This document shows positions 26,382 to 34,456 of a stretch of DNA of 64,000 nucleotides, piece after piece (position 1 is the first letter of the stretch; every line of letters starts with the position of its first letter). The notes under the pieces were generated by a model. The model saw nothing but the letters and a program-made list of their open reading frames with translations. It did no database searches and was not told the DNA's origin. Source of the DNA: Desulfonatronum thiodismutans (GTDB taxonomy: Bacteria > Desulfobacterota > Desulfovibrionia > Desulfovibrionales > Desulfonatronaceae); contig NZ_JPIK01000013.1 in NCBI RefSeq assembly GCF_000717475.1, positions 1 through 64,000 on the forward strand, written 5' to 3'. A program made the translations under genes and the position numbers.

Positions 26382-28574
26382 ATGCTTCCAAAGAAGCCGG
26401 ATAAGCCCTTCCTGACCGCCAAGATCCTTCGCCAGGCCGCGATCACCGGCCTAGCCGCCGCGTTCCTGGCGCTCCTGCCCTGGAGTCTGGGCCTCTGGGA
26501 TCGTTGGGAGGCCAAGTCCTGGGACATGCGCGTGGCCTGGCTGGCCGCTCCGGGGTCGGCCACGGAGGACATCGCCCTGATCCTCTTGGATCAGCAAAGC
26601 CTGGACTGGGGGCAGGAGCAAGGCGGTCTGAGCTGGCCCTGGCCCCGTGAGGTCTACTCGGCGGTGGTGGACTTTTGCCGCCGGGCCCAGGTGGCCTCCC
26701 TGACCTTTGACGTGCTCTTCCTGGAGCCTTCGGCCTACGGGGTTGAGGACGACGCCGTGCTGGCCGAGTCTCTGGCCTCCTTCGGCCCCACGGCCCTGGC
26801 CCTGTTTCTGAGCCGTGCCGCAGCGGGCGGACTGCCCGGCTGGCCTGAAAGCTTTCCCGAACCCGCCTGGAGCGTGGCCGGTCTGGACGAGTGGCCCGGC
26901 GCGGCCCCCCATCTTCTGGCCACCCGGATCAGCCCGCCGCGCCCTGAACTGGCCGCGGCGGCGGGCGTGTTGGGCAACGTGCAGCTGCGGCCGGATATGG
27001 ACGGCGTGTTCCGCAGGATGCGGCCCCTGGACGTCTTCGACGGCCGGGCCGTTCCCTCCCTGGGCCTGGCAGCGTTCCTCGCGGCCGGCAAAGCCCCCTC
27101 CGACGCGAACCAACCCTCTCCATCTGCCTTACTTGAGCGGCGCGGTCTGACCCTGTCCGACCGTTTCATTCCCTTGGACGCCGACGGCGCGGCCATTCTG
27201 CGTTTTCGCGGGCCCTCCGGCACCCATGCGGCCTACAGCGCGGCGGCGGTGATCCAGTCCGAACTGCGGCTGCTGGAAGACCTGCCTGCGGTGATCGCTC
27301 CGGAAGAACTCCGAGGCAAACACGTATTTTTCGGCTTTTCCGCTCCCGGACTGTTCGATCTGCGACCCACGCCGGTCAGCGGGGTCTACCCCGGAGTGGA
27401 AATCCAGGCCACGTTTCTGGACAACTTCCTGTCCGGGGATTTTCAACGCGAGCTTCCCGGTCCGGTCACGGTGGGGCTGATCCTCGGCCTGTGCCTGCTC
27501 ACCGGCTTGGCCTTGGCCGTGTGGCGCTCGCCGCTGGCCGGAGCAATGGCCATTTTGGCGCTGCTGGCCGTACCCGCGGCCCTGGCCGTGCTCGCCTATC
27601 AAAACGGCTGGTGGACGCCCCTGGTGGCGGCCGAGGTCGGCGTGGGCATGGCCGGGGTTTTGGGCCTGCTTTTTAATTACGCCACCGAAGGTCGGCAGCG
27701 GCGGTTCATCAAGAACGCCTTTCAGCAGTATCTCAGCCCCCTGGTCATCGAACAGCTCATCGCCGATCCTGACAAGCTCAAGTTGGGCGGAGAGCGTAAG
27801 GAGCTGAGCATCTTTTTTTCCGACCTGCAGGGCTTCACCACCATTTCCGAGAACCTGGACCCCGAGGCCTTGACCGCCTTGCTCAACGACTACCTCACGG
27901 CCATGACCGAGATCATCCATGACGAGGGCGGCACGGTGGACAAGTTCGAGGGCGACGCGATCATCGCCTTCTGGAACGCGCCCCTGGACGTGCCGGATCA
28001 TGCCCGGCGCGCGGTCCGGGCCGCCCTGCGCTGCCAAGCCCGGCTGGCCGAACTGCGGCCGAGGTTTCGGGAGCGAACCGGCCATGATCTGTTCATGCGC
28101 ATCGGCATCAACACCGGCCCGGCCGTGGTGGGCAACATGGGCTCCCATTCCCGCTTCGACTACTCCATGCTCGGCGACGCCGTGAACCTGGCCGCGCGTC
28201 TGGAGGGCGTGAACAAGCAGTTCGGCAGCTTCACCCTGATTTCCGAGGCCACAAGAAAAGCGGTCCTGGAACAATCCAGTGACGATATCCCCATGCGTGA
28301 ACTGGGTCGGGTGGCCGTGGTCGGCCGCGCCGAGCCGGTGACCGTGTACGAGCCCCTGAGCAGGGATCAGGCATCCGCAAGAGCCGCCGACCTGGACCGC
28401 TTCGCCGAGGGGCTGCGCGCCTATTACCGGGCCGATTTCACCGAGGCCGCACGGTTGTTCGCCGCCTTGGCCGAGGTTGATCCCCCGTCCGCCGGGTATC
28501 TGGAAATTTGTCGCGACCATCCCCCGGCGGCTCCTGAGGAATGGGACGGAGTGCGCCGAATGCGGACGAAATGA
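26382..28574 (+). CDS. CHASE2-domain adenylate/guanylate cyclase
   Basis: This membrane sensor makes a cyclic nucleotide. From this start it is ~730 residues. After an N-terminal membrane segment comes a CHASE2 sensory domain outside the membrane (~50-350: DIALILLDQQSLDWG ... VEIQATFLDNFLSGDF). Then three membrane segments and a class III cyclase domain follow, with IFFSDLQGFTTISE, KFEGDAIIAFWNAP and DYSMLGDAVNLAARLEG. The metal-binding aspartates in FSDLQGF and FEGDAII are present. The upstream ATGs at 26286/26289 sit in a hairpin, so I prefer 26382, with GGGGA 8 nt before it; the longer form cannot be excluded. Confidence 0.9.
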   Translation: MLPKKPDKPFLTAKILRQAAITGLAAAFLALLPWSLGLWDRWEAKSWDMRVAWLAAPGSATEDIALILLDQQSLDWGQEQGGLSWPWPREVYSAVVDFCRRAQVASLTFDVLFLEPSAYGVEDDAVLAESLASFGPTALALFLSRAAAGGLPGWPESFPEPAWSVAGLDEWPGAAPHLLATRISPPRPELAAAAGVLGNVQLRPDMDGVFRRMRPLDVFDGRAVPSLGLAAFLAAGKAPSDANQPSPSALLERRGLTLSDRFIPLDADGAAILRFRGPSGTHAAYSAAAVIQSELRLLEDLPAVIAPEELRGKHVFFGFSAPGLFDLRPTPVSGVYPGVEIQATFLDNFLSGDFQRELPGPVTVGLILGLCLLTGLALAVWRSPLAGAMAILALLAVPAALAVLAYQNGWWTPLVAAEVGVGMAGVLGLLFNYATEGRQRRFIKNAFQQYLSPLVIEQLIADPDKLKLGGERKELSIFFSDLQGFTTISENLDPEALTALLNDYLTAMTEIIHDEGGTVDKFEGDAIIAFWNAPLDVPDHARRAVRAALRCQARLAELRPRFRERTGHDLFMRIGINTGPAVVGNMGSHSRFDYSMLGDAVNLAARLEGVNKQFGSFTLISEATRKAVLEQSSDDIPMRELGRVAVVGRAEPVTVYEPLSRDQASARAADLDRFAEGLRAYYRADFTEAARLFAALAEVDPPSAGYLEICRDHPPAAPEEWDGVRRMRTK

Positions 28575-28986
28575 AGGGAAGGACTTTAAACCTGTCGACG
28601 CTTGAAGAATTTTACCGCCCGCTTCGCTCAGGGCACGAAGGTCGCCAAGAAGAGATTTTTGCCTTCCGCTGGAAAGATGCGGAAGGCAAAAGGCTCGCCG
28701 CCTGACGGCAAATTTGCCGGGACGGCAAGTCGTTTTTGAAAGCAGCTTTTTCCGTAACTATTCAGCACATTCGGTACTTGGTCATCCACCTGGACTGGAT
28801 TCCGGCTTCCGCCGGAATGACGTATCGTACCATGTCGTTTCCAAGTCAGTCATACCGGCGAAGGCCGGTATCCCGTCCGAATTATTCTCGGATGAGCTGA
28901 GTAGTTACCTTTTTCCCTGCTTTCAAAAGTGTTTTTCTTGGCGACCCCCGAGCCTTGAGCGAAGCGGGCGGTTGACTCGGGAGAGG
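28575..28986. repeat. Composite inverted-repeat block between cyclase and gpmI
   Basis: This 410-nt gap is nearly all palindromic. Outer arms 28614-28651 and 28935-28972 match in 34 of 38 positions. An inner pair lies at about 28734-28774 and 28887-28928, and the core is an inverted REP-like pair at 28795-28822 and 28848-28872 (GGATTCCGG-type). Also present are a 13-bp hairpin (28657-28669 with 28679-28691) and the 14-nt palindrome at 28706-28719. No gene is seen. Confidence 0.75.
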
Positions 28987-30618
28987 CTATTTGGTCGTTA
29001 CGGTCACCAGGGAAGGCTCGTAACCCTCAGGCGGAACGTGGCCCAGCAGGGTGCAGAGGGTCGCGGCGACGTTGGCCAGGCCTGGTTCCGGAACGTGGGC
29101 GAGCTGGATGGCGTTGCGGCCGCAGAAGTCCTTGACGATGAACGGGACCGGGCTCAGAGTGTGGGCGACCATGGGGGAGCGATTGCCGTTTTTCTCGGTC
29201 CACATGCAGTCCGCGTTGCCGTGGTCCGCGGTGACCACGGCGATCCCTCCGGCCTGGGCCACCGCGTCCAGGATCCGTTCCAGGCAGGTATCCACGGTGG
29301 CCACGGCGATCCGGACCGCCGGCTCCACTCCGGTGTGGCCGACCATGTCGCCGTTGGCCAGATTCAGGCGAATGAAGCGGCGGCTGCCCTGGGCAATGAC
29401 CTCCACGACCCGGTCCGTGATCTCGGCGGCCTTCATCCAGGGCCGCAGGTCGAAGGCGATTCTGTCCGAGGGAATTTCCTCGTAGGCCTCGAGTTTTTTG
29501 TCGATATATCCGGACTTGTTGCCGTTCCAGAAGTAGGTCACGTGGCCGAATTTCTGGGTTTCCGAAATGGCGAAGGACGTGATCCCCGTGGCGCAGAGGT
29601 GCTCGCTGACGGTTCCGGTGATGGTCGGCGGTTCCACGAGGAAGTTCTTGGGGATCAAGGCGTCCCCGTCGTATTGCATCATTCCGGCGTAAAACACGTC
29701 CGGACGGCGGACCCGGTCGAACTCGGAGAAGTCCGCCTCTTCGAATGCTCGGGAAATCTCGATGGCCCGGTCTCCGCGGAAGTTGAAGAAGACAACGGCG
29801 TCGCCGTCCTCAATGGTCCCCACCGGTCCGTCGGAATCCACGACCACGAAGCTGTCCATGTACTGGTCGGTTATTTTCGGGTTTTCCCGGTAGTAGGTCG
29901 AAATCGCCTCGGAAGCTGAAGCAAAGGGTCGCCCTTGACCCAGGACGTGGGCCTGCCAGCCTTTTTCCACCACCTTCCAGTTCGCGTTATAACGGTCCAT
30001 GGTCGTGACCATCCTGCCCCCGCCCGAGGCGATCCGATAATCCCTTCCATCCGTTGACAGTCCTGCCAGGCGGGATTCCAGCGGTTCAACGTAGCGCGGC
30101 GCGCTTCTCTGATCCACGTCTCGGCCGTCCAGCAGGGCATGCACCCGGACCCGGCGCACTCCGGCCCGGACGCAGCCGTCCAGCAGGGCGCGGAGTTGGT
30201 CGATATGGCTGTGAACGTTGCCGTCGGAGACCATGCCGATGAAATGCACCGTTCCGCCGTCCAGTCCGGACTGGATCACGCGGCCCCAGGCCTCGCCCTC
30301 AAAGACTCGGCCCGAGGCGATGGCCTCGTTGACCAAGCGGGCCCCCTGGGAAAAGACCCGCCCCGCGCCCAGAGCGTTGTGCCCTACCTCGGAATTGCCC
30401 ATGTCGTCCTCCGAGGGCAGCCCCACTGCGGTTCCATGGGCCTTGAGCGGGAGCATCAGCGGTTCCTCAAGTAGCGCATCCAAAATAGGGGTATAGGAAA
30501 CGAAGACGCCGTCGCTGGCATCCCGAGGGCCAAGACCGACTCCATCCATGATCACGAGGACCACGGGGCCGGGACAGGATTGAACTCCGGGGAGAGGAGC
30601 GAGAGGTGTCTTGATCAT
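28987..30618 (-). CDS. gpmI: 2,3-bisphosphoglycerate-independent phosphoglycerate mutase
   Basis: GpmI interconverts 3- and 2-phosphoglycerate in glycolysis and gluconeogenesis and needs two metal ions. The 543-residue protein has the alkaline-phosphatase-like core: LVIMDGVGLGPRDASDG, GNSEVGHNALGAGR (catalytic Ser), HIDQLRALLD, VRVHALLDGRDV, and the late NLANGDMVGHTG and ADHGNAD metal sites. AAGGAA lies 8 nt before the ATG at 30618, which fixes the start; the frame extends further upstream without a ribosome site. Confidence 0.98.
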   Translation of the reverse strand: MIKTPLAPLPGVQSCPGPVVLVIMDGVGLGPRDASDGVFVSYTPILDALLEEPLMLPLKAHGTAVGLPSEDDMGNSEVGHNALGAGRVFSQGARLVNEAIASGRVFEGEAWGRVIQSGLDGGTVHFIGMVSDGNVHSHIDQLRALLDGCVRAGVRRVRVHALLDGRDVDQRSAPRYVEPLESRLAGLSTDGRDYRIASGGGRMVTTMDRYNANWKVVEKGWQAHVLGQGRPFASASEAISTYYRENPKITDQYMDSFVVVDSDGPVGTIEDGDAVVFFNFRGDRAIEISRAFEEADFSEFDRVRRPDVFYAGMMQYDGDALIPKNFLVEPPTITGTVSEHLCATGITSFAISETQKFGHVTYFWNGNKSGYIDKKLEAYEEIPSDRIAFDLRPWMKAAEITDRVVEVIAQGSRRFIRLNLANGDMVGHTGVEPAVRIAVATVDTCLERILDAVAQAGGIAVVTADHGNADCMWTEKNGNRSPMVAHTLSPVPFIVKDFCGRNAIQLAHVPEPGLANVAATLCTLLGHVPPEGYEPSLVTVTTK

Positions 30619-30739
30619 GGTTGTATTCCTTTGCTTGAGGTTTTTTCCGAGAAGATCGCGTATTCCTGTTTCACGTTTCAGCAAAAGCGTATCAGCGGAG
30701 CTGGTCGGATGCAAAACAGGGAGGGCTGGCCCGTGCGGG

Positions 30740-31471
30740 TCATCTTCCGCGCCATATATTCCAGTAATACCGAAGCCTCGGCTTCCAGAGCGCCCCCAGG
30801 GGGCCGCGCTCGTCGTGCAGTCCGTCGCCCTGGAGCCGGTAGAGCGGGCCGCCTCCGGGGTTGCGCCAGCCGTGGTTCAGGGCCGCGCCGATGCGCATCC
30901 GGTAGAGGTAATGGCGGGCTGTGAGGCGGTCGATCCGGCGGTTCAGCAGGCCGGATGGATAGACGTAGGTGTTCGGGAATCGGCCAAGGTGATCGGCGAT
31001 GATTTCTCCGGCTCCTCGAATCTCCCGGTCCAGGTCCACGCCCGATCCGGTCAGGTTCACGTGCCCGGCGGAGTGGCAGGCTATCTGGACGGCTCCGCTG
31101 TCCTGCATTTCCCGCAGCTCCGGCCACGTGCAGAAACAGGCCGTGTTCCCGTTGCGCCCGGCTTGGGAAGAGACGCGCAGGCGGTCTTGCATCGGGGCGG
31201 TGGTTTCTTCCCGGATCACGTCCGTGGACACGCCGACCACCGCCTTCAGCCCCAGCTCCCGCAACAGCGGATAGGCGAAATGAAAGAAGCCGACATGGGC
31301 GTCGTCAAAGGTTAGGCAGACATTGAGCTTGCTTGGCTGGAGCGGCTCTCCCGGCAGAACCACGGGATGGGTGTCGCGCACGTATTCGAGGTGGGCGCGG
31401 AGCAGGGCGGGGTCGTTGGCGTACTTCCCTGCGTCGGGGACCACGTCATGGTACATCAGGACGGCGAGCAC
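30740..31471 (-). CDS. Polysaccharide deacetylase family protein
   Basis: This 243-residue NodB-like protein is expected to remove N- or O-acetyl groups from a surface or wall polysaccharide. Motif 1 is TFDDAH (usually TFDDG), and motif 2 is HSAGH, giving the Asp-His-His metal set. GTG at 31471 overlaps the glycosyltransferase stop by 26 nt; the ATG at 31456 is an alternative. The paired glycosyltransferase suggests both work on cell-envelope carbohydrate. The target is unknown. No signal peptide is obvious. Confidence 0.88.
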   Translation of the reverse strand: MLAVLMYHDVVPDAGKYANDPALLRAHLEYVRDTHPVVLPGEPLQPSKLNVCLTFDDAHVGFFHFAYPLLRELGLKAVVGVSTDVIREETTAPMQDRLRVSSQAGRNGNTACFCTWPELREMQDSGAVQIACHSAGHVNLTGSGVDLDREIRGAGEIIADHLGRFPNTYVYPSGLLNRRIDRLTARHYLYRMRIGAALNHGWRNPGGGPLYRLQGDGLHDERGPLGALWKPRLRYYWNIWRGR

Positions 31472-32225
31472 GCTGATTGGCCTCGTACAGCTTGAGATAT
31501 TTGTAGAACGCGGTGTGGCCGTTGTAGGCCGAGATGAGCAGGCCCTCGTAGCCCTGGAGAAACCCGCGCTGGAGCAGGTAGGACTTGATAAAGGCGAAGC
31601 CGCCGTGCAGCACGGCCTTCAGCGGGCCGGAAGATTTTTTCCCAACGTGCTGGGCCGCGAATTGATCGGTGTAGCGCTGCATCTTGGTCAGGAAGTCGGC
31701 GACGCAGGCGTAAGAGTAGTGCCGGACCGGATGATTGAGGCGGATTTCGCGCAAGCCGGCGGTGATCACGCCTTCATGCACCGCCGCGTCCGTGAACCGG
31801 GTTCGCCCGCGATGGTACAGGCGGACGTGCCGGTCCGGGTGCCAACCGCAGGTGGTGATGCGCTTACCGTTGAAGTAGTTCTCCATGGGGAAGGAGTAGA
31901 CGCAGTCCGGGTCCAGTTCTTGGGAGGCGATCTCGGCGAAGAGTTCCGGGGTGACGATCTCGTCACTGTCGATGGACAGGATCCAGTCGTGGGCGGCCAA
32001 CTCCGAGGCCCGGTTGTGCAGGGGGCCGAAGCCGGTGAAGGGCTCTTGGAAAACGCGGACGTTGGCGAAGGTCGCGGCGATGTCCAGGGAGGTGTCGGTG
32101 GAGCCGTTGTCCAGCACGACCACGTCCGGAAAACCGGAGACGGCCCGCAGGCATTCGACGAGCAGGCGTTGGGCGTCCTTGGTTAGAATGGTGACGCTGA
32201 TGGGCGGGGCGGGGGGAGTGGGCAT
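31446..32225 (-). CDS. Glycosyltransferase family 2, WaaE/KdtX-like
   Basis: This 259-residue GT-A protein shows ISVTILTKDAQRLLVECLRA, VVVLDNGSTDTS and the DxD-type segment ILSIDSDEIV. Its length and the C-terminal RHYSYACVADFLTKMQRYTDQFA region resemble WaaE/KdtX lipopolysaccharide-core transferases. I chose the ATG at 32225 because the ILTKDAQ core begins about 12 residues later; no good ribosome site is visible. It is divergent from the SPL-like gene and overlaps the deacetylase. Confidence 0.88.
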   Translation of the reverse strand: MPTPPAPPISVTILTKDAQRLLVECLRAVSGFPDVVVLDNGSTDTSLDIAATFANVRVFQEPFTGFGPLHNRASELAAHDWILSIDSDEIVTPELFAEIASQELDPDCVYSFPMENYFNGKRITTCGWHPDRHVRLYHRGRTRFTDAAVHEGVITAGLREIRLNHPVRHYSYACVADFLTKMQRYTDQFAAQHVGKKSSGPLKAVLHGGFAFIKSYLLQRGFLQGYEGLLISAYNGHTAFYKYLKLYEANQRARRPDVP

Positions 32226-32362
32226 GATGGCTTGGTTGGAAGCGACCGACGAAGACGATGGGCCGGAAATCACATCTCGAGCACTGGACGCGGTGCTCCG
32301 CATCCGGCAAAAACTCCCTTGCCCAAGCAAGCCGTGAAGTCAACTCCAACCGGACCACGAAC

Positions 32363-33520
32363 ATGCAACATCCCGCTTCTCCCGTTACCCTGCCGGCGCA
32401 CCTTCGCGACCTGAAGGGCGTTCTTGTGGATCAATCCGTTCTGGATACGCCCATGACCAAGCGGGTGTTGGGGCGGCTGGCACATCTGCCCGTGGAGGTT
32501 CGCGGCCATGATGAAGGGGCGGCGGGTTCGCTCCAGATCGGGCGGCGCGGGGCAAGTGCCGGGCGAGACGGGGGCGAGGCCGAGGCGGGACAGGGCGTGG
32601 TGTATCTGAAGCACTACAAAGGCCGGTTTTTGCGTTCCTGCCCAGGGACACGGCACTATCACTGCTGCGGGTACCGGATCGTGCATATCGGCGAGAACTG
32701 CCCCTTGTCCTGTTCCTACTGCATCCTTCAGGCCTACTTTCAGGACCGGGTGCTCAAGGTCTGGGCCAATCAGGCGGATTTGTTCGCCGAGCTGGAGTCG
32801 GCCTTCAGGGAGCGATCCGATCGGCGTTGGAGACTGGGCACGGGGGAATTCACCGATTCCCTGACCCTGGAGCCGTTGACCGGCTACAGTCGCGATTTGG
32901 TCGAGTTCCTTGGCGCGTATCCACAAGCCTGCCTGGAACTGAAATCCAAGGTCGTGGATCTGAGCTGGATGGACCGGGTGATCAGGCCGGACCGGGTCCT
33001 GCCGGCCTGGTCCATGAACGCGCCGGAGATCCAGGCCAGCGAAGAGGGCGGCAGCGCGTCGTTGGAAGAGCGCTTGCGCGCCGCTCGGACCTGCGCCCAG
33101 GCCGGCTTCCGCGTCTGCCTGCACTTCGACCCGGTGATCCCGTTTCCCGGTTGGGAGCACGGCTACACGCAAACCGTGGAGATGATCGCGGACCATCTCC
33201 GGCCCGAGGACGTGGCCTATATCAGCCTGGGATCGCTGCGCTTCATGCCGGAACTCAAGCAGCGCATCGAGGAAAACCATCCCCAGGCCCGCTACATCTA
33301 CGCCGAATTCATCACCGGTCTGGACGGCAAGCAACGCCTGCTCCGTCCCCCGCGGGTCCGCCAACTGCGCCACGTGGTCGAAGCGCTGCGCCGGGCCGGG
33401 TTCCAGGACCTGTACCTGTGCATGGAGTCTGACGAGGTCTGGAGCGCGGTGTTCGGGTACACACCAAAGGAATTGGGCGGGCTGGGTCGGTATTTGATGC
33501 AACGGGCGTTTGGGGAGTGA
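32363..33520 (+). CDS. SPL-like radical SAM protein
   Basis: This 385-residue protein resembles the spore photoproduct lyase (SPL) family. It has an N-terminal region with HYHCCGYRIV followed by the radical SAM cluster motif CPLSCSYC near residue 115. Later segments LKSKVVDLSWMD and AWSMNAPEI are typical of SPL-like proteins. Endospores are not expected here, so the classical role of repairing spore photoproducts is doubtful. It may repair another thymine lesion. ATG at 32363 chosen from family N-terminal length. Confidence 0.85.
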   Translation: MQHPASPVTLPAHLRDLKGVLVDQSVLDTPMTKRVLGRLAHLPVEVRGHDEGAAGSLQIGRRGASAGRDGGEAEAGQGVVYLKHYKGRFLRSCPGTRHYHCCGYRIVHIGENCPLSCSYCILQAYFQDRVLKVWANQADLFAELESAFRERSDRRWRLGTGEFTDSLTLEPLTGYSRDLVEFLGAYPQACLELKSKVVDLSWMDRVIRPDRVLPAWSMNAPEIQASEEGGSASLEERLRAARTCAQAGFRVCLHFDPVIPFPGWEHGYTQTVEMIADHLRPEDVAYISLGSLRFMPELKQRIEENHPQARYIYAEFITGLDGKQRLLRPPRVRQLRHVVEALRRAGFQDLYLCMESDEVWSAVFGYTPKELGGLGRYLMQRAFGE

Positions 33521-33535
33521 GGAAGCCATCCTGGT

Positions 33536-34264
33536 TCACCGGCTATGATCCCGAAACCACTGTTCCAGTGTGGTGCAGTGGAGGCAGGCACCGCGTTTTT
33601 GGAATATTCGGACCAGGGCCATGCCCATGATGAATCCGCCGATGTGCGCCCACCAGGCGATGCCGCCGCCGATGCCCTGGAATACCAAGGAGAAAAGGCC
33701 GGAGACGATCTGGATCAGGAACCAGATGCCTAAGAAGATCACCGCCGGGATTTCGAAAAAGAAGGGCAGAAAGAGGATGGGCACAAAGGCCACCACCCTG
33801 GCGTGGGGGTAGAGCAGGAGGTATGCGCCCATGACTCCGGCGATGGCTCCGGAGGCGCCGACAACGGGAACGGGGGAGTCCAGGTTGAAAAGCAGATGAG
33901 CCAGAATCGCCCCCATTCCGCAGAGCAGGTAGAACAGGACGAATCGCAGAGTGCCCATCACGTCTTCCACGTTGTCCCCGAAAATCCAGAGCATCCACAT
34001 GTTCAGCAGGTAGTGCAGCCATCCGGCGTGCAGGAACATGTGCGTGACCAGGGTCATGGTCCAATTCGGGGAGTAGCCGATCCAATGGGCCCAGCCCGGG
34101 TCGGTGACCCGTGCCGGAACCATGCCGAAGACGTGGGTGAAGCGGAGCAACTCCCGGTCGGTCATGGTCAACTGGAGGATGAAAACCAAGGTGTTGGCGA
34201 TGATGATCAGCCACATGCCGTAGGATGGGCTTCGGCTGGGGATGTTGTCTCGAAGCGGGAACAT
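33536..34264 (-). CDS. Rhomboid family intramembrane serine protease
   Basis: This 242-residue polytopic protein has about six membrane segments. Rhomboids cleave membrane proteins within the bilayer through a Ser-His dyad. The catalytic serine is Ser138 in GASGA, and the histidine is His207 in WWAHIGGF. HAGWLHYLLNMWMLWIFG (~79-96) is the conserved loop and helix region. AGGGA precedes the ATG. It faces the SPL-like gene tail to tail. Substrate unknown. Confidence 0.95.
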   Translation of the reverse strand: MFPLRDNIPSRSPSYGMWLIIIANTLVFILQLTMTDRELLRFTHVFGMVPARVTDPGWAHWIGYSPNWTMTLVTHMFLHAGWLHYLLNMWMLWIFGDNVEDVMGTLRFVLFYLLCGMGAILAHLLFNLDSPVPVVGASGAIAGVMGAYLLLYPHARVVAFVPILFLPFFFEIPAVIFLGIWFLIQIVSGLFSLVFQGIGGGIAWWAHIGGFIMGMALVRIFQKRGACLHCTTLEQWFRDHSR

Positions 34265-34456
34265 GCTCTTCCCTTATGCGGCTTTTGAGGTGTCCTCGTT
34301 GCAATTGTTCGCACATTTGCGGCAAGCATGTACTGGATTCCCGCCTTCACGGGAATGACGAGCTTGGAAGAGTGTGCCTATTTAAGTCATTCCCGCGAAG
34401 GCGGGAATCCAGGTGCAAGGCAACTATCGAATTGGGCTCGAACTAACTGATTATCA
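34265..34456. repeat. Inverted REP-like pair before the rhomboid gene
   Basis: Two units of the same type as those at 28795-28872 lie inverted at 34333-34360 and 34386-34412, with cores GGATTCCCGCC and GGCGGGAATCC. Each unit is itself palindromic. The rest of this stretch shows nothing else. Paired REP units of this sequence are widespread in proteobacterial intergenic DNA. Confidence 0.75.

Noticed and set aside
28657..28691. 13-bp hairpin taken as the cyclase terminator
   Set aside because: No T-run follows on either strand; it is better seen as part of the composite palindrome.
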